A DNA stretch of 64,000 nt, taken from assembly GCF_001640805.2 (NCBI RefSeq), contig NC_066855.1, forward strand, positions 3,809,867 through 3,873,866, written 5' to 3'. The stretch comes from Lates calcarifer. Lineage: Eukaryota; Chordata; Actinopteri; Centropomidae. Positions 26,853 to 37,000 of the stretch are shown piece by piece. The stretch's first letter is position 1, and each line of letters opens with the position of its first letter. The notes under the pieces were generated by a model. That model was not told the origin of the DNA, made no database searches, and was given only the letters and a program-made list of their open reading frames with translations. A program made the translations under genes and the position numbers.

Positions 26853-27443
26853 CTCCCACTTCCCTCTTTCTCTCTCTCATTATATCATGTGGGCATGAAC
26901 CAAAATAAAACAGTGAATAACGGCTGGATTTGAAAAGCAGCAGAAAAGGCAGGCAGATATTCTCTTTCGAGCGCGTTATGAAATGGATGGATATCTGGCC
27001 AGTGCGAGATAAAACAAAAACCCAGTGCTGTCATTTGAAACAAAATAGGAAAAAAAAAGAGCCTGCAGGGATGTGTGTGTGTTCTTCTCCCTCTGCACAT
27101 ACTCCATCTTTTAAAGGATTTTCTAACTATGCTCCATCAACCAGATATGAGTTTTTGTGAGTCCAGCTGAGACGATTGACTTAATCTCCAAACACCTTCA
27201 TGAGGGGCATCTGACACCAACCTGCATGCGTTCAAAGTCACTTTAGATAAGCAGCTTTTTTCTCTTTTTTTCTTTTTGTGTTTTGTGTGGTTTGTTTTTT
27301 TGTTTTTTTTTTGCTGACACACGCCCCACCCACACTTCCATATGCTCTCTCTAACTTTCACACACAGTTCACCACAACAGTCAGCGATGAGCTGTCCAAA
27401 ACTTACAGAACATTTAAAAAAGAAATGTAAAAAAAACACTCAC

Positions 27444-27550
27444 GGAGGTTTGTGGCCCTGGAAACATAGTGCTGTGAGTGCATCCCCAGGGCCTCCTCCC
27501 CCCGATACTGCTCACCTGGACACCCGCCCTGCAGCACGCTGGCGACGGCC
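27444..27550 (-). CDS. shisa9: shisa9 coding exon 2 (cytoplasmic juxtamembrane segment)
   Basis: This 107-base exon is preceded on the minus strand by an acceptor (tctgacag, AG at 27552-27551) and followed by a donor (C|GTGAGTG, GT at 27443-27442). Its first base completes the split Arg codon of exon 1, so the reading continues ...MSR-AVASVLQGGCPGEQYR..., then ...LGMHSQHYVSRATNL. This aligns in register with the mammalian SHISA9 tail after the HRPQRE motif as I remember it (short Ala/Val segment, Gly-Cys, acidic stretch, QHY, then NL). The downstream phase is 1, leaving one C. A 72-codon open frame running through both splice sites covers this exon, but only the central 35 codons are exon. 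The upstream flank is an ordinary pyrimidine-rich intron end. Confidence 0.85.
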
Positions 27551-28863
27551 CTGTCAGACAAACAGACAGAGGAGAGGAGAGGAGAGAGAAAGAAGCGGTG
27601 ATGGATGAGGGGTGCAGACACGAGGAACTGTGCACAACATGGTTAATTTAATTATTCAGTTGGGCTGCACTGCTGCACAGCATCTTTTCATGAAAGCCGT
27701 GAGGTGCAGCTGAGTGTAAAAAAACAACGTGATTCCCTCATGAATGGAAAAATATTTGGTTTTATTTGTCTTGTTTTTTGCTGCAGTCCTTGCACGCACT
27801 CTCTTGACTGTTACATTACACTGCGAAGGTGTGTGAAAGCCTTTTCCACTGATCTCAAATCAGACATATAGGCTGCACAATAGAGCGCAATGCCGCCGTT
27901 ACTCTAGTGAAAGAAACCGCCCCCGCCTGATGAGAGTAGCTCACGTAATGTTATATCACAATGGATGGATAGACTGGAGTAAAAGAGAAAGCATGCAGTA
28001 TCTACTCCTGTTCATAAAGAGTCTCAGCATAGAGGATGACACAAGTTGCTGTGGTTGCCCAGAAACAACAGCCACAGGGTGTGAAATATAATAATAATAT
28101 AACATCCCTCATGCATTTTAAAGCGAGTTGCAGCTTTATAATGTTATGCCATCCTAAGTGTCTTTATTCGCATCATATACAGAGAGGTAGATGAAGAAAA
28201 AAAGGACACGTTGCGCGCTCCAGATCACTGCGTGCGTAGGCTACTACTGCAAGTGTCTTTGTAAACAAGCGCACCGAGAGAGACAGAGGGAGAGAGAGAG
28301 AGAGGGAGGGAGGAAAGGAGAGAGGGAAAGAGGCAGAGAGACACTTACCTGGACATGTTTTCTCTCTGGGGCCGGTGCGCCTTTTCCAGCCCCAGTTTGG
28401 TGAAAATCCCCACAAGAGCCATAATGGCCACTACTCCACATATGATGTAAACAATTAAGTTCGTCTTGTCTTTGGTGCTGCCGTGCATCTTGTTCATTTT
28501 GTTGTAGGGAGTCTGTCCGGTCTTCATCCACACCGGAGTGTCATAATTTTTACAGGTGCTCTGGTCCAGCCGCGAGTGCTTGTAGGAGCAGCAGAAGCGG
28601 AAGCCACAGGTGCCGCAGCAGTACAGATAATTGCCCGTCTTGCAGATGAACGGCGGGTCCCACTGGCCCATCACGTCGTAGTAACCCCGGCATTTGTCCT
28701 CCGTGTGCGGGGTCTCCTCGGACACGCTCTCCTCCTCCCTGGAGCCGTTGGAGGTGGCGATCATGACGAATCCCCCGAGCAGTCCCGGCTCCCCGTCAGC
28801 CTTGCACACCAGAGCCATAAGTTTGAGCAACAAGAAGCCGAGGAGAAAGTATTTCCCTCTCAT
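27444..28863 (-). CDS. shisa9: shisa9, 5' part of gene (coding exons 1-2; later exons outside window)
   Basis: This is the 5' part of a Shisa-family gene on the minus strand: exon 1 (28863 down to 28349), a 798-base intron, and exon 2 (27550 down to 27444). The joined exons give about 207 residues: signal peptide, short acidic linker, eight-cysteine extracellular domain, one membrane helix and the start of a cytoplasmic tail. Family knowledge: SHISA9 (CKAMP44) is a single-pass auxiliary subunit of AMPA receptors at synapses, and shisa6/7/8/9 share this domain order. I choose shisa9 because the tail segment after the helix and exon 2 resemble SHISA9 as I remember it, and because cpped1 is the neighbour, as in mammals. 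Which teleost duplicate (a or b) cannot be told from here. Exon 2 ends in phase 1 with no stop codon, so the C-terminal tail lies upstream in coordinates, beyond the left edge or in exons I could not recognise. Confidence 0.88.
27551..28348 (-). other. shisa9: shisa9 intron 1
   Basis: This 798-base intron has a GTAAGT donor and a tgacag acceptor. A purine-rich GA tract (28270-28340, pyrimidine on the sense strand) lies within 10-80 bases of the donor. The rest is unremarkable AT-rich sequence with no open frame of interest. Confidence 0.8.
28270..28340. repeat. GA-rich purine tract beside shisa9 exon 1 donor
   Basis: A run of gagagag and ggaggg units begins about 9 bases past the shisa9 exon 1 donor. 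The sense strand is therefore pyrimidine-rich straight after the splice site. Confidence 0.85.
28349..28863 (-). CDS. shisa9: shisa9 coding exon 1 (signal peptide, Cys-rich domain, TM)
   Basis: The exon encodes 171 codons plus two bases, then a consensus donor (AG|GTAAGT; GT at 28348-28347). The start is the ATG at 28863, with A at -3. A longer open frame back to 28890 begins only with GTG, so it is not used. Residues 2-22 are a hydrophobic signal peptide and N39-G-S41 is an N-glycosylation sequon. Cysteines at 58, 74, 82, 83, 86, 91, 92 and 104 form the Shisa domain, which contains the motifs GYYDVMGQWDPPF and CCGTCGFRFCC. A transmembrane helix spans about 136-155 (LIVYIICGVVAIMALVGIF), followed by the conserved juxtamembrane TKLGLEKAHRPQRENMSR. 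The shadow frame on the plus strand over the same bases is ignored. Confidence 0.93.
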
Positions 28864-29480
28864 CGTGTTCTCCCCTCCGTTCAACTTCACGCGGAAACGA
28901 AAAGACTTGGAGAGAGGGGGGAAGGCGCGCGGTCATGATATGCTGAAAAGTCCAGAAACATACATCCAAATAGCAACGCACCGTCATCCGCGCTAATGAA
29001 CATTTTTACTAACATATCATCATCCAAAAAAAAATGAGAACCAAAAACAAAAACAAAAAACGCGGAATAAAACCACTCTGCGCAGGATGAACTTGACTTA
29101 AATCTAACTAACTGCTCTCCAACGCGCGCTCTCTCCGCTGCGCACCTATACGTCTTTCCAGAGAGGCATTTGCGGGGCTCGGATCTCGCGTTTTCGGGAG
29201 TGCATCACTTTGACATATCCATCGGTGCGCTCTTACGCACAGGAGTAGGCAGAGACACAAGCCGCACCGAGGATGAGAGCGCAGTGAGCGAATAGAGGAA
29301 CCGAGGGTGGGAGAGCCTGGTGCGCAAAAGGAGAGGAGGAGGAGAACAGGGGGAGGGAGGGGAGGAGGGAGGGAGACTGCGAGGGCTGAGGAGAGAGAGA
29401 GAGAGAGACTTTATTGTGAAATATTGTGATAAAAGCAGCGGAATACGCACATCACTATTCTGGTTTGCCGTCGAGGAAAG
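28864..29480 (-). promoter_or_regulatory. shisa9: shisa9 5' UTR and CpG-rich promoter region
   Basis: Upstream of the shisa9 ATG the sequence changes to a CpG-rich composition, with repeated gcgc and cgcg steps between about 28920 and 29300. A purine-rich tract of G runs and GA repeats follows at 29320-29410. Together with CpG-dense exon 1 this has the look of a CpG-island promoter. No TATA box is obvious at a suitable place, and the exact transcription start cannot be read from the sequence. Confidence 0.55.
29318..29412. repeat. purine-rich G-run / GA tract upstream of shisa9
   Basis: A nearly continuous purine stretch has several runs of three to five G, then (GA)n. It could form a G-quadruplex or H-DNA; no direct evidence. 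Confidence 0.75.
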
Positions 29481-30690
29481 GCGTGGGAGCCCCCATCCTC
29501 CTGCCCCCCCCACTTTACGCATTTTCAGTCGTAGGTTGCAATTGTTTTATATCACAAGTAGCTTAATGTGTTACAATGGGCAGCCTTTAAAAGGAAAGGG
29601 TTACATTTTGAAGAAAAGAAAAAAACAATCCTCCACCAAAAATGTGGCCTCAGGACATCGTCTATATCAGATCTCTGGTGACTTCTCTTTCATAAATGCT
29701 GATCCAGATCCAGCTCGTAGACACATCCAAATAACAAAAAATCTTCAAAATAAAAATCTTCAAAATAATGGCCATGTTTGACACTGATTTTCTAAACTGG
29801 AAAAATGAACAGTCTCATTCCCAAATGGTATCCGAAAGGAAAATGTCTCTCTCTTTTTAATTTACATTTTACATACAGTGTTGGCATTTGGTAAATGCAA
29901 TTTTTTTTCATAAAATGTAAAGTGAGAAAAATACATAAATAATTTCCCACCTGCAAAGCTGTAACAAGGATGGTCTATGTTGATTAATGTGGTTAAAAAA
30001 CAGACCTCTAAAGGACCTTCTGGTGTTTTTTAGACTGTCACCGTGCTGTTTAAAACAATTAATCCCTATTCAAATATATGTAGTATATATATTCAAAGCA
30101 ACAATAACAACAACAAACAACAAACAACCAGGTACACAGCTTTCCCTCTCTGGTAAAAGAGTGGATGCCGGACACTGGATTTGGAGTGACCTCTCTCCAT
30201 GGTGCTGAAAAGGCTCCAGCCTCTGTCCAATGTCCTTGTACCTTTGGGTGAACAATGAGCCGTGGGTGATCACATGGTTTCCTGGAGGAGTTTCTTTTTT
30301 CTCTTTCTTTCTCTTTAATCTGTATGCACACTCCATATCTTCAATTTATACAGGTTTATGCTCAGGTGCTGTATAATGAGAATGATCACCTAGTTAAAAT
30401 GGTCTGTTTGCTTTACAGAATATCCATTAACATGAAGTAAAGCCTGTGAATAAAATGATAGTATAATTCAGTTTTTTTCTCATTTTAAGATATCAGCACC
30501 TTCAGTGACCCCGGGCCTCCCTGTGGTGTAGTTTGGAAAGCACTGGGGAGAATTAGGCTGATTCAGCATCCACATAAAAACATCAAGAAAAAAATGAATT
30601 CGCAGGCTAAACTTAAAGAAATATATATTACAGGCTGCACCTGGTTTGCTGGATGTACACCTGGATATATGAATGCGCTGCCTTCTATAG
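29480..30690. other. intergenic core between divergent shisa9 and cpped1
   Basis: This AT-rich stretch separates the two CpG-rich 5' regions. It contains no open frame that looks coding and no repeat that I recognise. Short frames on both strands at 30059-30336 are pyrimidine- or purine-biased shadows. Confidence 0.6.
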
Positions 30691-31060
30691 TGAGACGTGC
30701 ATGTTGCAGCCACACGGGGGGCCGCTGCAGCGAAAAGTCGCACAGACTCGCAGCCAGGCAGTGTAGTCGATCGCCGATCGTCTCCACCGTTAGCTACCCG
30801 CGGAGACAGCTGGAGCGACACAGCAGTCAGCCACACAACAAACCTGCCCGGAGACCTGACAGGCTCACAAGTGGCAAAACAGTTTGCTCGGACAGCTCGT
30901 CAACCGGTAGGATCTTATGGCTGAGAGCGAGGATATCTTTCTCAGGGCAAAACATCGGGCATTCAGCGGGCTAACTGAAGGTAGCCGACTGTTTTAGCTT
31001 CTTTAGCCGCGCCGGTTAGCCAGCTCAGAGGCTAACGCGCTAGCTAACGTTCCCTGTAAC
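30690..31060 (+). promoter_or_regulatory. cpped1: cpped1 CpG-rich promoter / 5' UTR / exon 1 region
   Basis: The CpG-rich block surrounds the cpped1 start codon, with many cg steps between about 30690 and 31040 in otherwise AT-rich flanks. An ATG at 30697 opens a 75-codon frame that ends at 30924, overlapping the true start by eight bases. If transcription begins upstream of 30697 this would be an overlapping uORF. No clear TATA box was seen. The transcription start is inferred to lie inside this block. Confidence 0.5.
30917..30980 (+). CDS. cpped1: cpped1 coding exon 1
   Basis: The ATG at 30917 opens 21 codons ([21 protein letters not shown]) plus one base, followed by a donor GTAGCC at 30981. 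An in-frame TAG at 30908-30910, two codons before the ATG, fixes the start; G at +4 supports it. The N-terminus resembles mammalian CPPED1, which also begins with a short Ala/Glu-rich stretch, then an aromatic residue, Arg-Ala and Ala-Phe. The exon ends in phase 1, and the next exon supplies AT to make the Asp codon. It is too short to appear as an open frame of its own. Confidence 0.82.
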
Positions 31061-34000
31061 TTGGCTGTTACACAAGTTGTTGCTGCTGGCTACAGGTCAG
31101 CGGTCTAACCCGAGCAAACGCAGCCCACTGACAGCTTTTGTACAGCTTTGTTTTAATAACCGGGTCACCGTTGTCCGCCGTAGCCAAGCTAGAGGGCTAG
31201 CTTGCTAGCTTATGTTTACAAAATTATGTTTGGTGTTGTGTTGTGCTCTGTTTCCGTAATTAATCAAATCAGCACAGTGCTTACTTCCTTGCTGCGCTTA
31301 TTTCAAAAGTTTCTGGTAATTTATCATCGTGTAATTAAATAGTGGGCTAATAATACACACCAAACTGACACTAAAAGCCATGTGTGTGTCACAACTTCAA
31401 GTCTTGAGCTGAAACTTTTGTATAAAATATGAAGGTGGAGACAGGCTGTTGTGGCATGGCGTGAATTGGACTGTTGAGGCTCTGTGGTTCAGCCTGCAGT
31501 CAAAAGGGAGGGATTAAAAACATAATCACACTGACATGCAGCTGTGTGTTCATCACTTTTCTATATTAATATCTGTTTAATTCTTTAGAAACTTGTATTG
31601 GAAAACTGCTGGTATAAGTGAACCCAGGGGGAGAAGTTGAAGTGTTGAGTATTTTATTGTTTGCTGCAAAAGCAACCCCCCCCCAGCCCACCCTCCACTT
31701 TCATCTCAAATGATGATTAGTTTTGTTTGGAGCGCACCATCTGCCACCTGAGAAATCTCTGCGATTCATGTTTGAAGTTGTGCACGCACAGCAACAGACA
31801 CACAAGGCTGCTGCCTCTTATCTCCCGTCATGGGAGCTTTGTTGACTCCACCAAGTCCTTGTGTTTTTTTAATTTCTTTTTCATTTGTCTGTGAAATGGT
31901 TCACACATCTGACTCCAGAGAGAAAGAGAGAGAGAGAGAGAGATACTGTACTATAAAGTACATTCACTGCAACAAAAAGCTTTTGTGTGAGAGTGCCTTG
32001 CAGCTCCATGAAATCTATACAGATTGTGTATGTTGTTAGGGGCACTGACAAAGAAGATGGTTAATAACCCAGAAGCAGGACGTGTGCACATTTGCATGCT
32101 TGTATGATTTGAATACATTCCTTTGCAAAAAAAAGAGCAGGTCTTATCTGCTCACCGAGGAATATATTGTTATGATTTCCATATGCAAACGTTCGTAAGC
32201 TGAGACAGAGTTTAGAGAGTGTTCTGCTGAGCTGCAAGCTGAGATCAAGATGTGCTGATGAAAGTTTTTGATCTGTTTAAAAGACACACCTAGTCTGCAT
32301 TCTCTCTAGAAGTAAGTGCTGATGGACTGTCATAGCTTGCTGAGTTAAAGTTAGGAAACTTCACTTTATACTACAGTGGTCGTGACAGCTGGTTTGAATT
32401 CAGAATTCGTCAGCAGTCCTCGCTGTGTAGTCTTAAGTTAAGATCAAGGCCAGGCTAGTTTGGACTGAAGGCATTCCTAAGTAATTTGGCTGAAGAGATG
32501 ATGATGATAATCATTAAAGGAGAATGTGTTCCCCCTCGTGGTTTCATAAATGTCAATTACACTGAGGGGATCATTGTTAAGCTTTATACTTGTCTAGTTC
32601 CCAGGAGCAAGACACTCTTTCTTTTCCTATCTTTGCTCAAGTTTCTCTGGAGGACAGAATTATCATAAACTCATTTGGGGGAGAGATACATGGAGAGCAT
32701 GTTAAACACAGAGGATGCTGAGCAGCTACTCGCCCCTGCTGAGTGTGAGTGAGGGGATTTGTGCAGAATGCAGATGCAGACTCTCCACAGTGACAGCAGT
32801 GCATAACTACAGTAGCTCTGCTTCCACACTCTCCTCCAGAAACTAAATGAGTGGAGCAGAAAGCTGTTGTTTACACCTGCTTTTAGCATCAGTCCATTTG
32901 CGAGTAACAAGGGGGTCTCCATTTCCATATCACTTTGCCGGGCCGTCTCTCGTGTCCTTCATGTCATACCTTGTCATTACCATCAGCTGAGCTGCTGTTG
33001 AGTGTCTGCGCCCGTTCTTTACATGGAAACCCAGGCGCAGTTTGCCTTGTTAATGAATATTTGAGGATGATTATATTGTAGGGCTCTCCTGTTACGTAAT
33101 GTTAGGATTATGTAAAACACTTATTCTTTGCCATTCATTCTCCAACATGTAGCCGATTGTTAATTATTTAGCATTGGTTACTCATGAAGTGAGTATGTAC
33201 AGCTTTAACAAAAGGCTGTACGTTACACCTCCCCCCTCTGGATCTTCAATTCCCAGTTCCCAGTCCTAAATCCTGATCATAGTGCTTTCAACAATTCAAG
33301 TGTTGTGTTTATTCCAATAATGAATATGATGAGCTTTCTACATGAAGCTTTCACAGCAGGCCTTATACCACTGAATGACTCATGCTGTGATGACACCTAA
33401 TCCTTAATGCTTTTATTTTTCTGCTTATTACTACAGTATGTGCAGTGTGGAGTCTGTGGAGGCTTCTTATGACCTAAACATATTGAAATGAAGATGTTCA
33501 GATGCTGCCAGAATGTGGACTTAATAGCAGTTAGATAAACCAGAAGGTCGGCTGCTAGTGAAAGTTCCATCCATTAAATGTGTGTGTGGACAAGTTTAAA
33601 TTTGAAGGAAAGTACATGAGTATATAGATTTTCCATTAATAGGTAAAATGACCAGAGCTGCTACAATTAGTTGGTTGATCAGCTTATCAACAGAAAATAA
33701 ACTTTGATGGTTCCAGCTTCTCAAATGTGAGGATTTGATGTTTTCCTTTGTAGTAAACTGAGAAAGACGGAACAAATAGAAAAAAAACACTGACACTTAA
33801 TCACCATATAAAGTTGTTTTCGCAAAGTCCTGAGCTGAAAACAGCAGCTTTATGTGGCTGAAAACAAGACTGCTGAGCGTGGGCTGTAAAACCAAAACAG
33901 TGAGCTGAAAGATATTAAAGTGCTGGAGAACTAACGGGAGCACCGTGGTCATGGTGGTAAACCAGAGTGTCTCTGTCAACGCTGCTATTAAGGTCATGCT

Positions 34001-37000
34001 CTTCTTTATTTGTTCCAGATGCAGAGCGTGAGTGGACGGGACCATTTTGCTTCATCCAGGCCTGCAGACCCCCAACTTGGGTTGATGAAGGCCTGGAGGG
34101 TAGGCGACTGTGACGGCGGAGGGGACGAATGGGCCGAGGAGGTTGAGCTCACAAAGCAGGCTGTGGAGGCCGTAAACCAGCTCAGACCCAGGCCGAGGTT
34201 CATGGTGCTGTGTGGGGACCTGGTCCACGCCATGCCAGGTAGGGATAGAGCACACTGTAACACACTTAAAAGAACTACATCAGAGTATTACTGCTGATCT
34301 CTCCCCTCAAAGTAAAGATTTTATACTTTGTTTTTCACCTGGTGAAGTCTTTGTCTTTTTCTAAGAATACACTCTTTTAGTCAGTACCTCTCAACAGGTG
34401 TTTGGGGGGAAGCACCAAGTGTGGGTCCTGCTGTTGTGTTGTGATGAAACATTATTTGAAGTGCGCTGCGTTTTAGCTAAACATTATAATACTTTGAACT
34501 TCTCTGAGCGATAAATACATGCTGAGTTCTAAGGGCTGTAAAGAAGCTACGGCAGCACATGCTTCCCATTGAAAACAACCCACAGCAGTGAAGACAGGCT
34601 CCCAGCGGAGACACAGCCGTATGGACAGTAAAAACAAAATATTGGCATCAACCAGTGTTGCTGCCAATTATCTGCCTAATGTTGGAGGACATAATGTGAA
34701 CTCAACAGATGCAAGTTGTGTGAGCTTTAACTCAGCTCAGGCTCTTTTAGTCAAATGATACAGCAGTGGCCCCATGAGTGTTATCTCATGGCATCTGGTA
34801 CCTCACACAGGCTCATGCAAATGCTGCACTTATTTCAAAGTGTTTGGAATGGCTCTCCCAAATTACTGATAAGAGCAAACTGTTTAGAAACGTAACCGCC
34901 GATTTCAGGTGCTATACACCGTTTTACCGGTCCAACAGTTTTATGCCTCATTTGTATTCAGTGAAAGATGTACTATTCAGTCAGGTAATCAACCACCAAA
35001 CCAAGTGTTTCATGTCTTTTGTGGTGAAATAAAGCAACAAGCGGTTTATTATGTGGATTTGTGGACAGTGATTAAACCTACTGAGGTCATGAGGCTGCTT
35101 TCTATACCCACGATACAGATTTAATATGAGGAACATCACATACGCTGTGGGTGAAGGCGGAGAGATGGTGTGATAAGATTTCATAACTGAGCTATGACAT
35201 ACATCAACTTTATGTCTAGTTGAATCTTCATATTGAACAGCCAAATCCGATTTGACTGACAAAATTCAGTCAGGTACAGCCCTAATGATGTAACTTATTA
35301 TATTTCTGAGTGCTTTTCTCTGGCTAGTAGCCCTCACTCCTTTGCCTGCTGAAATGTTATTCACTGTCAGCGGATTACTGGATTAGTGCTTAAACTAACC
35401 ACATTTCTGTGATACATCAGGCATTTGCTCTGATATTTCCACCTTGAATTATTTTGTGATGTGTAGAGGTCAGACTGATCAGTAGTGTTGAACGTGTCTC
35501 TGCTCACACTGCGGGTTCCAGTTTCTGACCTGCCCAGCGTGAGATGACTTTCTGATTAGCCAGGAAAGCTGCACGGAAAAGAGCTATTACGCCAATGTCA
35601 AATATATTTGTCATAACAGTAAAATGTGACATGAATGTTTCTGACTGAAACCATTAAAATTTCATGCTTTTCTGTCATATAGAATACCAAATAGATGTGC
35701 AGTGTAATCTGAGTCTCGTTTTTGAGCCTCGGGCAGAATTGATTATTTGTGACCCCAGTGCAGCAGGTAGGAGAGGTTTGTGATGACCTATAAAATGTAT
35801 GTATGCATCTTTGGGAATGGTGAATGGCATTTGACCAAAATATGCCATGTAGCTATATAGGACACCTGTAATAGACACGGTGCTCTGAATTATTTCACAT
35901 ACCATGTATAGATACCGCTGTCAGGAGTGTGTGAATATATAGAAATTCTTGAATTTTCAAACCTCCTCTGTGCTGTGTCCATTGCTGCAGATTCTCTGAT
36001 ATGTTGTTAGCAGAGGCTGAGTGAGCTTTCTAACATTCATCAGTCTTTAAAGAGAATGGAATATGTCTGATATATATATATTGATTAATGTATTCTCAAC
36101 TGCCCTCCTAATCTAATTAATGCAGCCCGTGAAGAACATCAGCTACGGGATGGTTCAGCTGCAGAATATTCCTCACTGAGGCAGGTCTGAACATTAGCCT
36201 TCACTGTTTCCAAGTCTGTAAACAACAAACTCCCCTATGACAGCAGCTGATATTTATCTATGAAAAAGATCAGGCCTTCTGGCCATTCTCAGGCTGATGC
36301 TGATGAAGATTTTGGCTATTGATCAGACCAACCAGAATTTAAATTCCAAAAATCTGTATGATAGCGCCTGCTGCAGCTGGCAGGTAAAAAAAAAAAAAAA
36401 AAAAAAAAGTTTTCTGCCCTGTTCACCAGGTCTAGTTTGTTAACATGAGACCCCCAGTGACAGCATCTAATATTTATCTATAAAAAAGCACCTGGTTGCC
36501 TTCAAGCTGTTTACATGAGGGCAAGATTTCTGCTTTGTTGAACTGGTTCAGCAGATGGATACTGGTTGCAGATGGAGAATACGAGGCCTTTGTATTCAAT
36601 CATTTAGTTTGTAAATAATAGTTAACTGTAGTTTACGCTGGTTTCTCTCATCAGTCTTACTGAATTAGACATGTTAGATCTATTTGAACCAGGACAGCGA
36701 GCCAGCTTCTGTTGCCACAGTGGCAGCTGGTTTTCCCTAACTCACCAGCTGCTTTGCCTGTCCACCCAGACAAATAGATTTTCGGAATAGAACTGGGTTC
36801 GACAATAGTTGGATACCTCCAGAAGTGGCTGGCCAAGTAAACAAAATAATCATTTTGCTGCTCATTTCCCACCTTGTTTGGATCTGACACGCTGTGTTTG
36901 GCTCATGCTGCGTTCAATTGCGCTCCCTCCTGTCTGTCTGTGTCTCTGTTTCGGTAGTGACTAGAGATATAATGATTAATACTAACTTGTGAACATAAAA

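Larger units (their letters stand above)
1..27443 (-). other. shisa9: shisa9 intron 2 (5' portion), no coding exon recognised
   Basis: Everything left of exon 2 appears to be intron on the minus strand. Open frames of 60-200 codons occur on both strands, but they are short, low in complexity or cut by microsatellites, and none resembles a known domain. I looked for the continuation of the SHISA9 cytoplasmic tail in phase 1 and did not find it, so a very short exon could have been missed. The stretch holds several old interspersed repeats, CA/GT, CT and TA microsatellites and homopolymers (listed separately), and unique AT-rich sequence. Large first introns are normal for this gene in vertebrates. 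Confidence 0.65.
30981..34018 (+). other. cpped1: cpped1 intron 1
   Basis: This 3038-base intron has GT at 30981 and AG at 34017-34018. It contains a GA microsatellite (31920-31942), a C-rich run near 31677, and an old palindromic repeat copy near 33655-33785. No coding frame of interest was seen. Confidence 0.8.

Noticed and set aside
28864..28890. Nine extra residues at the N-terminus of shisa9 (frame back to 28890)
   Set aside because: The codon at 28890 is GTG, not ATG. The ATG at 28863 has a good context and leads directly into the signal peptide, as in the family.
28483..28996. Plus-strand frames of 151 and 100 codons
   Set aside because: They are antisense shadows of shisa9 exon 1, whose high GC removes stop codons.
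30594..30974. 126-codon plus-strand frame around the cpped1 start
   Set aside because: It is an overlapping frame in the CpG-rich 5' region; the homologous N-terminus is in another frame from 30917.
34010..34297. Single-exon gene starting MFQMQSV in the cpped1 exon 2 region
   Set aside because: It runs through both splice sites; only 34019-34238 is exon, and the N-terminal part before DPQ is out of the family frame.
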